Of a stretch of 64,000 nt of DNA, positions 16,703 through 25,018 are shown one piece after another (position 1 is the stretch's first letter; every line of letters begins with the position of its first letter). The notes below the pieces were generated by a model, which made no database searches, had not been told where the DNA came from, and worked only from the letters and a program-made list of their open reading frames with translations. Made by a program: the position numbers and the translations under genes. Source of the DNA: an uncultured Bacteroidales bacterium (GTDB lineage: Bacteria > Bacteroidota > Bacteroidia > Bacteroidales > Paludibacteraceae); the NCBI GenBank assembly GCA_946616535.1, contig CAMOJA010000008.1, positions 11,142 to 75,141 on the forward strand. The letters are read 5' to 3'.

Positions 16703-17776
16703 ATGAAAACATTTTTAATGGTGCTATTAACTATAGCGCTGACGAATCTGAATGACAATTACCACGCGGCGGGTAAGTCCGAAATGGTGTATTACAGTCC
16801 GAAGACCAGTGTTCGGCTGGATTTCACGTATGAAGAAAGACGTGAAGAAGCGGGTGAGTTTGCGGCGTTTGCCGAGGAGTTATTAGGTATCAAAGACGCC
16901 ATTAAGGAGGACAAGACGACCTATGTTTTCCAAGGCGTAGAGATCGGTACACACACGCAGGTGGACCTGAATCGGCCGCATGTGATCTATGCGGAGAACG
17001 GCATGCCATGGCAGTTGGTGAACATCAACGAACGGGGTTTGTTGGTGGGTTATAACCTGCCGCCGGAGCCTAAAGAGCACAAGAAGGGTCCTGAAAAAGA
17101 GGCTGAATGGTCTAGGATTAGTCCTACAAAAGTCTTACCTTATACCGAGGAGATAGTTGATGCAGGCAATACGGGTGCCAAAAGTTTGAGAGCACAGGCT
17201 CAGGCGGTGGCAAAACAGATCTTCCGTATCCGTGAGACGAGGATGTATATCTTGAACGGCGAAGTGGAACACGCGCCGGCGGACGGTCAGGCGATGGAGT
17301 TGGTCCTCAAGGAGTTGAGACGTCAGGAGAAGCAATTAGTCGAGCTGTTTACGGGCAAGGTCACGAAAGAGATCAAGCATAAGCATGTGGGCAACTGTCC
17401 GTACGGAGAGAATTTCAAGTTTTGGAACGAGATGCTCTATTTCTCTACGGAGAACGGCTTTACGGGCGCGGATAATGTGGATGCCGACAAGATTAAGATC
17501 AATGTGGAGTTCGTGCATCAGCTGATCAAAAAAGACAACGGCAAGAAAGCGAAGAAAGACAAGAATGCACCGGAGCTCTCTCCGATTGTATATAACCTGC
17601 CGGGCAGCGCACAAGCTTTGGTGTACTACAACGACGAGTTGATCAACAGCAAAGTTGTACCGATGGCGCAGTTCGGCATCGATGTAGCCCTGCCTAAAGA
17701 GTTGTTCACGGGGGCTGAGTTGCCGAAGATCAAGTTCAGCGAAAAGACAGGAGGAGTGATTTCGATTACGAAATAA
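16703..17776 (+). CDS. DUF4831 family exported protein
   Basis: The 357-residue product has a short hydrophobic N-terminus (about residues 3-16, a weak signal peptide) and no other membrane segment. The body, with VYYSPKTSVRLDFTYEE, PWQLVNINERGLLVGYNLPP and FRIRETRMYILNGEVEH, follows the DUF4831 pattern found in Bacteroidales, whose function is unknown. The family often lies close to the DUF4835/PorD gene as here, with only a 10-base gap, so a shared envelope role is plausible. Confidence 0.72.
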   Translation: MKTFLMVLLTIALTNLNDNYHAAGKSEMVYYSPKTSVRLDFTYEERREEAGEFAAFAEELLGIKDAIKEDKTTYVFQGVEIGTHTQVDLNRPHVIYAENGMPWQLVNINERGLLVGYNLPPEPKEHKKGPEKEAEWSRISPTKVLPYTEEIVDAGNTGAKSLRAQAQAVAKQIFRIRETRMYILNGEVEHAPADGQAMELVLKELRRQEKQLVELFTGKVTKEIKHKHVGNCPYGENFKFWNEMLYFSTENGFTGADNVDADKIKINVEFVHQLIKKDNGKKAKKDKNAPELSPIVYNLPGSAQALVYYNDELINSKVVPMAQFGIDVALPKELFTGAELPKIKFSEKTGGVISITK

Positions 17777-17811
17777 TTTCAAATTTATGATTTCAAATTA
17801 TAGATTTATAG
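17777..17811 (+). repeat. Heptamer array containing the PorD-like start codon
   Basis: Units TTTCAAA, TTTATGA, TTTCAAA, TTATAGA, TTTATAG follow the DUF4831 stop directly. The ATG of the next gene lies in the second unit, so its first codons are themselves repeat sequence. Confidence 0.85.
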
Positions 17812-18707
17812 CCATATTTCTCGTAAGTCTCATCGGGATTGCTTCTCTTCGTGCGCAGGAGATCAACTGTACCGTGACCATCAATTCCGACCAGATCGAG
17901 GGATCGAACAAACAGGTGTATGAGACCCTGAAATCCGCCATCGAGGAGTATATGAACCAGAACCGCTGGACGAATATGACTTTCGCGGAGCAGGAGAAGA
18001 TCGAGTGCAGTATGATGCTGGTAGTAAAAGCTGTGGCGGATAACATGTACAGTTGCGAGATGACGTTACAGAGCCGCCGGCCGGTATATGGCACGACGTA
18101 CACTACCCCGCTCCTCAATTTCGTGGACCGCAATTTCAACTTCACATACCAGGAGTTCGACCGCATCGAGTACCAGCAGAATCAGTTCACGACGAACCTG
18201 ACGGCGATGTTGGCGTACTACTGCTACTTGATCATCGGGCATGACATGGACAGTTACCAGCGTCTGGGCGGCACACCGTTCTTCGAGCAATGCGAGAATA
18301 TCGTGAATGCGTGTCAGAGCGCAAGCATGGATAACTCCGAGCAGAAAGGATGGCTGGCGTTTGACAGCAACCGCAACCGTTATGCGCTGATTAACAACCT
18401 TTTAGACGAGGCGTTTAAGAAGTACAGGAATTATTACTACGAGTATCACAGGCTGGGACTGGACGAGATGAGCGGTAATGTAACCAACGGCAGAGCCCGC
18501 ATCGCAGAGGGTATCTCTGTGCTGAAAGAGGCATATCGTGCGCGCCCGGCAACTTACGTCATCAACACGTTCCTGGACGCCAAGGCCGATGAGTTGGTGG
18601 ATATCTTCAAGAAAGGCATGGACAAAGAGAAGAAAGAGGTGTATGAGTTGTTGGTGGATATCGACCCGACGCGGCAAAGCACGTATGACCGGATGAATGA
18701 GAATTAA
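17787..18707 (+). CDS. porD: PorD-like protein (DUF4835 family, type IX secretion associated)
   Basis: The 306-residue product has a signal peptide (about residues 1-23, ending LRAQ). The mature part matches DUF4835, now named PorD in type IX secretion annotation: QEINCTVTINSDQIEGSNKQ, RWTNMTFAEQEKIECSM, SRRPVYGTTYTTPLLNF and YLIIGHDMDSY. PorD is a periplasmic or outer-membrane-associated protein linked to type IX secretion; its exact role is unclear. The placement directly before recN is typical of the phylum. The first eight codons are encoded by the heptamer repeat. Confidence 0.82.
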   Translation: MISNYRFIAIFLVSLIGIASLRAQEINCTVTINSDQIEGSNKQVYETLKSAIEEYMNQNRWTNMTFAEQEKIECSMMLVVKAVADNMYSCEMTLQSRRPVYGTTYTTPLLNFVDRNFNFTYQEFDRIEYQQNQFTTNLTAMLAYYCYLIIGHDMDSYQRLGGTPFFEQCENIVNACQSASMDNSEQKGWLAFDSNRNRYALINNLLDEAFKKYRNYYYEYHRLGLDEMSGNVTNGRARIAEGISVLKEAYRARPATYVINTFLDAKADELVDIFKKGMDKEKKEVYELLVDIDPTRQSTYDRMNEN

Positions 18708-18726
18708 GGGATTAGAGGATTAGAGG

Positions 18727-20310
18727 ATGCTAAAACATTTACACATACAAAACTACGCGCTGATCAGCCATCTGGACATCGATTTCAGCGAGGGTTTCTC
18801 GGTGTTAACCGGAGAGACCGGTGCCGGAAAGAGTATCATCTTAGGTGCTTTGGCGTTGGTGTTGGGTGCCCGAGCGGACAGCAAGGCCATTACGGACGGC
18901 GAGGACAAATGCATCATCGAGGCGGAGTTTGATGAAGGTATCATCCGCAGGGAGTTGTACGCCAACGGGAAAAGTCGGTCGTTTGTGGATGACAGCGTAG
19001 TGACATTGCAGGAACTGAAAGCGCTGGCGAACAGACTGATAGATATCCACTCGCAGCATGCGAATCTGCTGATTGAGAACGCGGATTTTCAGTTGGAGGT
19101 AGTCGATGCGATTGCCGCCAATGAGGCGATTTTAGAAGGCTATAGCGCTCAGTATGAGCGGTATATGGCGGCTCAGGAGCAGTTGCACAAATTGCAAGAG
19201 TTGGCTCGCAAGAGCCGTCAGGACGCGGATTATATCCAATATCGGTATAAGTTGTTGAGCGATGCGGAACTGCAGGAAGGCGAGTTGGAAGAGTTGGAGC
19301 AAGAGCAGTATCAGTTGAGCCATGCAGAGGAGATCCGGCACGCTTTGTTGCTTGCTACCTTCGCCTTGAATGGCGGAATGGAAGGTGGCGGCGCCATAGA
19401 GGCGATACGTTCGTGCCAGTTGGAAGATGCAGCGCCGGAACTGCAAGAGCGATTAGAGAGTGTGCGGATTGAGTTGAAAGACATCGCAGAAGAGGCCGAG
19501 CGAAAGATGGAACGTGTGGAGATGGACCCGCAACGGCTGATGTGGGTCGAAGAACGTATCGGAGCTTTGCATGAGTTATTGCAGAAATTCGGCGTGGAGC
19601 GTGTCGAGGAGCTCATCCAAGAGCGTGATACGTTGGCGCAGCAGGTGGAGCGGATGGACAGTTTCGATTTCGATATCGAGCAAGCCAAGAAAGAGACGGA
19701 GAAAGAGCGGAAGGCCCTTCAGCAAGCCGGAGAGGCGCTGACCAAGTGCCGCAAAGCTGTCGTTCCGCAGATATGCAAGAGCCTGGAGGAAGGATTGCAA
19801 CGTTTGGGCGTGACGCACGCCAAAGTGGAGATTCCGATCACGAAGACGGAAGACTTCACGCCGAAAGGCTGCGACGAGGTACAGCTGATGTTTGCTGCGA
19901 ACCTCAATCAGAGTCTGAGGGCCGTGAGCGAAGTGGCTTCAGGAGGTGAGATCAGCCGACTGATGTTGTGCGTCAAAGCGCTGATAGCCAATACGAAAGG
20001 TCTGCCGACCATCATCTTCGATGAGATAGACACCGGTGTTAGTGGGAATATCGCCACCCAGATGGCTTCTATCATGCGGGAGATGGCGAAAAACCGCCAG
20101 ATTATCGCCATCACCCATCTGCCGCAGATAGCTGCGTTGGGCGAGAACCATTACAAGGTCTATAAAGCCGACACGGCGCAACGTACCGAGACGCATATCA
20201 GCCGGCTCAACGAGGACGAACGGATACAAGAGATAGCCACGATGCTGAGCGGAAACGAAGTAAGCGAATCGGCACTCAAGACGGCAAGAGAGCTGGTGAA
20301 TCGCAAATGA
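18727..20310 (+). CDS. recN: DNA repair protein RecN
   Basis: The 527-residue SMC-like ATPase has Walker A G29-ETGAGK-S36, a central coiled coil (about residues 150-370, Glu/Gln/Arg-rich), the ABC signature EVASGGEISRLMLC and Walker B TIIFDEIDTGVSG. RecN acts early in repair of double-strand breaks. The preceding gap is a short ggattagag tandem repeat, and the following gap a 15-bp tandem repeat (aaattgtaaatgacc). Confidence 0.96.
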   Translation: MLKHLHIQNYALISHLDIDFSEGFSVLTGETGAGKSIILGALALVLGARADSKAITDGEDKCIIEAEFDEGIIRRELYANGKSRSFVDDSVVTLQELKALANRLIDIHSQHANLLIENADFQLEVVDAIAANEAILEGYSAQYERYMAAQEQLHKLQELARKSRQDADYIQYRYKLLSDAELQEGELEELEQEQYQLSHAEEIRHALLLATFALNGGMEGGGAIEAIRSCQLEDAAPELQERLESVRIELKDIAEEAERKMERVEMDPQRLMWVEERIGALHELLQKFGVERVEELIQERDTLAQQVERMDSFDFDIEQAKKETEKERKALQQAGEALTKCRKAVVPQICKSLEEGLQRLGVTHAKVEIPITKTEDFTPKGCDEVQLMFAANLNQSLRAVSEVASGGEISRLMLCVKALIANTKGLPTIIFDEIDTGVSGNIATQMASIMREMAKNRQIIAITHLPQIAALGENHYKVYKADTAQRTETHISRLNEDERIQEIATMLSGNEVSESALKTARELVNRK

Positions 20311-20344
20311 GAAAATTGTAAATGACCAAATTGTAAATGACTTT
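20308..20344. repeat. 15-bp direct repeat spacer
   Basis: AAATTGTAAATGAC(C/T) is repeated in tandem between recN and rarA. Confidence 0.88.
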
Positions 20345-21622
20345 ATGTTGCCATTAGCAGAGAGACTTCGGCCAAAGACTTTGGACGAATACATAGGGCA
20401 GAAACATCTGGTGGGCGAAGGAGCAATCCTTAGGCAGATGATCGAGAGCGGGAATATCGCTTCGTTCATTCTGTGGGGTCCTCCGGGTGTCGGCAAAACG
20501 ACTCTGGCGCGGATCATCGCCCATCAGTTACAACGACCGTTTTACACACTGAGTGCCGTTACAAGCGGCGTGAAGGAGGTACGGGACGTGATCGACAAAG
20601 CCAAACGCACGTCGGTCATGAACAGCGGTCTTTTTGCGCCGGCCGACAGCCGCAGTCCGATACTTTTTATCGACGAGATCCATCGTTTCAGCAAGAGCCA
20701 GCAAGACAGCCTCTTGGGAGCGGTGGAAGAAGGCACGATCACGTTGATCGGCGCCACCACGGAGAACCCGTCTTTTGAGGTCATCACGCCGCTTCTGAGC
20801 AGGTGTCAGGTGTATGTATTGAAATCCTTAGAGAAAGCGGACTTGTTGGAGTTGTTAGACCGCGTGATGACCAAAGATGAGTATATCCGGTCGCTCGGTA
20901 TCACGGTCAAAGAGACGGAATCAATATTACGGTATAGTGGCGGAGACGCGCGTAAGTTACTGAATATCATTGAGTTAGTCAGCAACAGCGGCGCCAAGGT
21001 CATCGACAACGAGACCGTCACCAAACAGCTGCAACAAAACCCCGTGGCGTACGACAAGGACGGCGAGATGCATTATGACATCATTTCCGCGTACATCAAA
21101 TCCATCCGCGGCAGTGACCCGCAGGCCGCCATCTATTGGCTGGCGCGGATGATTGCAGGCGGCGAGGATCCGAAGTTCATTGCGCGGCGGTTAGTCATCT
21201 CCGCAAGCGAAGACATAGGGCTCGCGAACCCGAATGCAATGCTGGTAGCCAATGCGTGTTTCGACGTACTGACAAAAATCGGCTGGCCGGAAGGACGAAT
21301 CCCCTTAGCAGAAGCCACTATCTATTTAGCCACAAGCCCAAAGAGCAACTCCGGCATATTAGCTATCGACGCTGCCCTTGGCGTAGTACAAGAAACCGGC
21401 AATCTGCCCGTACCTCTGCACCTGAGAAATGCGCCAACGAGTCTGATGAAAGAGCTTGGTTACTCGGACGGATACAAATATGCGCATGATTTTCCGAACC
21501 ATTTTGTCAAGCAACAATTCATGCCGGACGAGTTGGTTGGAAGGGAATTCTGGCAGGCTCAAGGCAGCCCGCAAGAACAGAAGATGGCAGACTGGATGAA
21601 ATTCCTATGGGGAAGTAAATAG
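20345..21622 (+). CDS. rarA: Replication-associated recombination ATPase RarA (MgsA)
   Basis: The 425-residue AAA+ protein opens LPLAERLRPKTLDEYIGQKH, with Walker A G45-PPGVGKTT, Walker B ILFIDEIHRF, sensor GATTENPSFE, and the C-terminal tetramerisation region containing SGILAIDAALGVVQE. RarA acts at stalled replication forks. The gene overlaps hemW by one base (TAGTG). Confidence 0.96.
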   Translation: MLPLAERLRPKTLDEYIGQKHLVGEGAILRQMIESGNIASFILWGPPGVGKTTLARIIAHQLQRPFYTLSAVTSGVKEVRDVIDKAKRTSVMNSGLFAPADSRSPILFIDEIHRFSKSQQDSLLGAVEEGTITLIGATTENPSFEVITPLLSRCQVYVLKSLEKADLLELLDRVMTKDEYIRSLGITVKETESILRYSGGDARKLLNIIELVSNSGAKVIDNETVTKQLQQNPVAYDKDGEMHYDIISAYIKSIRGSDPQAAIYWLARMIAGGEDPKFIARRLVISASEDIGLANPNAMLVANACFDVLTKIGWPEGRIPLAEATIYLATSPKSNSGILAIDAALGVVQETGNLPVPLHLRNAPTSLMKELGYSDGYKYAHDFPNHFVKQQFMPDELVGREFWQAQGSPQEQKMADWMKFLWGSK

Positions 21623-22716
21623 TGGCGGGCGTCTATATACATATACCGTTTTGCGTGCGCAGGTGTGCGTACTGCGACTTCTTCTCCACCACCCTTTTAG
21701 AGCGGCGTAAGGCGTATGTTGAGGCGGTATTGAAGGAGATTGAGAAACGGCGTGAAGAAGCCGGAGCGATCCGGACGATCTATATCGGAGGCGGCACGCC
21801 AAGCACGTTGGAGGCTTCGCATATACGATGGATGATTGAAACTGTCGGCGCGCCGGATGCTACGGAAGTGACGATGGAGCTGAACCCGGGTGACGCGTCG
21901 GCGGAGTACCTCAAGGCCATTCGGGAAGCCGGCGTCAACCGGTTATCCATCGGCATTCAGTCTTTTCAAGACGAGTTGTTGCGACTCATCGGAAGACGGC
22001 ATAACGCCGCGCAAGCGATCAAAGCAGTTAGGATGGCACAGGAAGCGGGTTTTGAAAACCTCTCCATCGACCTGATGTACGCCCTGCCGGGTGAGACGAT
22101 GGCGCAATGGGAGGAAGACATTGAGACGGCGCTCGGGCTGAAGGTACAGCATATATCGTCTTACGGCCTGATGTACGAGGACGGGACTGCGATGACGAAG
22201 AGGCTGAAGAAAGGCGAGATAGAGGCGGTGGATGAAGAGACGGAGAACGCGATGTATGACTACCTCTGCCAGCGGCTCAAAGAGGCGGGATTCGTGCATT
22301 ACGAGGTCAGCAATTTCGCGTTGCCGGGCTATGAGGCGCAGCATAACAGCAGTTACTGGGACGGCACGCCGTATATCGGCATCGGCGCCGGCGCACACAG
22401 CTACCTGCCGCCCGTTCGGAGTTGGAACCCAAGCGACCTGAACGCTTATATACAGGGCATTGAGGGCGGTTCTTTAGTGCGGGAAAGCGAGACGCTGAGC
22501 GAGAAGGATATGTATAACGAGCGGATCATGTTGGGGCTGAGAACGAGTAAAGGAATCCGCCTTGACGATACTCAAAGGTCGCGGGCAGGTCGCGGGCAGG
22601 TCGCGGGATTGGACCGTTTTTCGGGTCTCTTACGGCTCACGAAGGACGGACGGCTCGTCGCTACGCAGGAAGGCCTGCATGTATTAAATCGAATAATTGA
22701 AGAATTGATGATATGA
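21622..22716 (+). CDS. hemW: HemW-type radical SAM heme chaperone
   Basis: The 364-residue product begins with GTG and has the radical-SAM cysteines C11-x3-C15-x2-C18 (IPFCVRRCAYCDF), then GGGTPSTL, RLSIGIQSFQ, DLMYALPGET and the C-terminal region IGIGAGAHSY. HemW delivers heme to target proteins and is often misnamed coproporphyrinogen oxidase. An 11-bp unit repeated three times (33 bp) lies near the 3' end and encodes RSRAGRGQVAG, keeping the frame. It overlaps PBP1A by 4 bases. Confidence 0.93.
   Translation: MAGVYIHIPFCVRRCAYCDFFSTTLLERRKAYVEAVLKEIEKRREEAGAIRTIYIGGGTPSTLEASHIRWMIETVGAPDATEVTMELNPGDASAEYLKAIREAGVNRLSIGIQSFQDELLRLIGRRHNAAQAIKAVRMAQEAGFENLSIDLMYALPGETMAQWEEDIETALGLKVQHISSYGLMYEDGTAMTKRLKKGEIEAVDEETENAMYDYLCQRLKEAGFVHYEVSNFALPGYEAQHNSSYWDGTPYIGIGAGAHSYLPPVRSWNPSDLNAYIQGIEGGSLVRESETLSEKDMYNERIMLGLRTSKGIRLDDTQRSRAGRGQVAGLDRFSGLLRLTKDGRLVATQEGLHVLNRIIEELMI
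22576..22608 (+). repeat. 11-bp tandem repeat, 3 copies, inside hemW
   Basis: AGGTCGCGGGC, AGGTCGCGGGC, AGGTCGCGGGA. The total of 33 bp keeps the hemW frame, although each unit alone would shift it. Confidence 0.95.
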
Positions 22717-24983
22717 ATTGGAAAAGTTGGTATAAACCATTTTTGATTTGGTTTTGGAGTTTGTTTTTCGGCGGAATTACCGTAGCTTTTTTGGTCATTT
22801 GGCTGATTACGGAAGGTGCGTTGGGTTATCTTCCTCCTTTGGAGGAGTTGCAGAACCCGAAGAACTCATTTGCGAGCGAGATCATCTCCTCGGACATGCA
22901 GTCCTTGGGGCGTTACTACCGCTATGAGAACCGTGTCGGCGTGCAGTATTCGGATCTCTCGCCGGATCTGATCAATGCCTTGGTGGCGACAGAGGATGTG
23001 CGGTTCTATGACCACACGGGTGTGGATTTCAAGTCGATGTTCCGCGCTATTCTGAAACTCGGCCGTGCGGGCGGCGGCTCTACCCTCACCCAGCAGCTGG
23101 CCAAACAGCTCTGGTCTCCGCGCGCGAACAATATCTTCGAGCGCGCGATGCAGAAACCTATCGAATGGGTTATCGCCACGAAGCTGGAGCGGCTTTACAG
23201 CAAAGACGAGATCCTGCTGATGTACCTCAACCAGTTCGATTTTCTGTATAACGCCGTGGGAATTCAGTCGGCGGCGCAGGTCTATTTCTCCAGCACGCCA
23301 AAGACGCTGAAGATCGAGGAAGCGGCGATGTTAGTGGGCATGTGCAAGAACCCCTCGCTGTACAACCCCGTCCGCCATCCGGAGCGCGCCACAGGAAGGC
23401 GTAACACGGTTCTCGGGCAGATGGAGAAATACGGCTACATCGACGAGGCCGTACGCGATTCGCTCGCGGCGCTGCCCTTGGAGTTGCATTACCGGTCGGT
23501 GGATCACAAGCAAGGTATCGCTCCTTATTTCCGCGAGTACCTGCGCGTGGTGCTGACCGCCAAAGAGCCCAAAGAGAGCGATTATTCCGAGTGGAACCAA
23601 CAGCAATACCGCTTGGACAGATGGCAATGGGAGAACAACCCGCTGTATGGTTTTTGCGAGAAGAACCGCAAGCCGGACGGCAGCAAGTATGACATCTATC
23701 AGGACGGTCTGAAGATTTACACGACCATCGATTCACGGATGCAGAGGTACGCCGAGGAGGCCGTGAGCGAGCATATGCAGGCACAACAGAAATCTTTCTT
23801 CAAGGAGCTCAAACGCAAGAAGAACGCACCTTTCTCACGGTCGCTGACGCAGGAGGAAGTGGACGGCATCATGAACCGCTCAATCAGGCAGACCGACCGG
23901 TACCGCAACATGAAACGTGAGGGGTGTTCCAAGGACTCGATCATGGCGGCATTCAAGACCCCGCGTGAGATGCAGATCTTCACGTACGAGAACGGCATGA
24001 TTGATACCGTCATGAGCCCGTATGACTCGATCAAATGGCAGAAGAGCTACCTGCGTTGCGGATTCATGTCCATGGACCCGCATACCGGTCATGTGAAGGC
24101 ATACGTGGGCGGTCCGAACTTCGCGCATTTCCAATACGACATGACGACCAAAGGTCGCCGACAGGTGGGTTCGACGGTCAAGCCGTACCTCTACACGCTC
24201 GCGATGGACGAAGGTATGTGGCCGTGCGAGAAGACGGTCAATGAGCCCGTGACCCTCATCGACGCCAACGGCATCGAATGGACGCCGCGCGACACGCACG
24301 ACAAGTACAAAGGCGACACGGTGACGCTGACCTGGGGACTGATGAACTCGTCCAACTGGATCTCCGCGTACCTCATGTCCCTCTTCACGCCTGAGCAATT
24401 AGTGAAGATCATGCAGTCCTTCGGTATCCAGGGCGAGTTAGACCCCGTGGTCTCGCTCTGTCTGGGACCGTGCGAGGTGAGCGTCGAGGAGATGGTGGAT
24501 GCCTACACGACTTTCGCCAACAAAGGTATCCGTACCGAACCGCTCTACGTCACCCGTATCGAGGACAGCAACGGCAATATCATCGGTTCGTTCACCCCGC
24601 GGACACATGAGATCATCAGCGAGACGACCGCCTATAAGATGATTTATATGTTGCGCGCGGTCATCGATCACGGAACGGGTGTCCGGATGCGCTACAGATA
24701 CGGTCTGACGGTACCGATGGGCGGTAAGACAGGCACGACGAACAACAACTCCGACGGATGGTTCATGTGCTTCACGCCGTCGCTCGTCAGCGGCACGTGG
24801 GTCGGTGGCGAAGATCGTGGCATACATTTTGATAGTATGGCAGAGGGACAGGGCGCTTCGATGGCGTTGCCTATCTGCGGACTGTACATGCAGAAAGTGC
24901 TGGCAGACCCGGATTTGGGCTACTCGTCCGAGGAGCAGTTTGATGTCCCGGCATGGTTTGACCCCAATGAGGGATGTAAATAA
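22713..24983 (+). CDS. mrcA: Class A penicillin-binding protein 1A
   Basis: The 756-residue product has one N-terminal membrane anchor (about residues 8-36). The glycosyltransferase domain follows with catalytic E94 in VATEDVRFYDHTGVD and GGSTLTQQLAKQL. The transpeptidase domain has S487-x-x-K (GSTVKPYLYT), SSN and K672-T-G (GGKTGTTNNN). It polymerises and cross-links peptidoglycan on the periplasmic side of the inner membrane. All catalytic residues are present and the length is normal. It heads a run of exported-protein genes that ends in a peptidoglycan amidase. Confidence 0.96.
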   Translation: MNWKSWYKPFLIWFWSLFFGGITVAFLVIWLITEGALGYLPPLEELQNPKNSFASEIISSDMQSLGRYYRYENRVGVQYSDLSPDLINALVATEDVRFYDHTGVDFKSMFRAILKLGRAGGGSTLTQQLAKQLWSPRANNIFERAMQKPIEWVIATKLERLYSKDEILLMYLNQFDFLYNAVGIQSAAQVYFSSTPKTLKIEEAAMLVGMCKNPSLYNPVRHPERATGRRNTVLGQMEKYGYIDEAVRDSLAALPLELHYRSVDHKQGIAPYFREYLRVVLTAKEPKESDYSEWNQQQYRLDRWQWENNPLYGFCEKNRKPDGSKYDIYQDGLKIYTTIDSRMQRYAEEAVSEHMQAQQKSFFKELKRKKNAPFSRSLTQEEVDGIMNRSIRQTDRYRNMKREGCSKDSIMAAFKTPREMQIFTYENGMIDTVMSPYDSIKWQKSYLRCGFMSMDPHTGHVKAYVGGPNFAHFQYDMTTKGRRQVGSTVKPYLYTLAMDEGMWPCEKTVNEPVTLIDANGIEWTPRDTHDKYKGDTVTLTWGLMNSSNWISAYLMSLFTPEQLVKIMQSFGIQGELDPVVSLCLGPCEVSVEEMVDAYTTFANKGIRTEPLYVTRIEDSNGNIIGSFTPRTHEIISETTAYKMIYMLRAVIDHGTGVRMRYRYGLTVPMGGKTGTTNNNSDGWFMCFTPSLVSGTWVGGEDRGIHFDSMAEGQGASMALPICGLYMQKVLADPDLGYSSEEQFDVPAWFDPNEGCK

Positions 24984-24990
24984 TTAATAG

Positions 24991-25018
24991 TTGATAATTG
25001 ATAGTTTAAAATTGAAAA
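24991..25018 (+). repeat. Heptamer array containing the TTG start of the TPR gene
   Basis: TTGATAA, TTGATAG, TTTAAAA, TTGAAAA. The first codon of the TPR gene (TTG at 25012) is the beginning of the last unit. Confidence 0.85.
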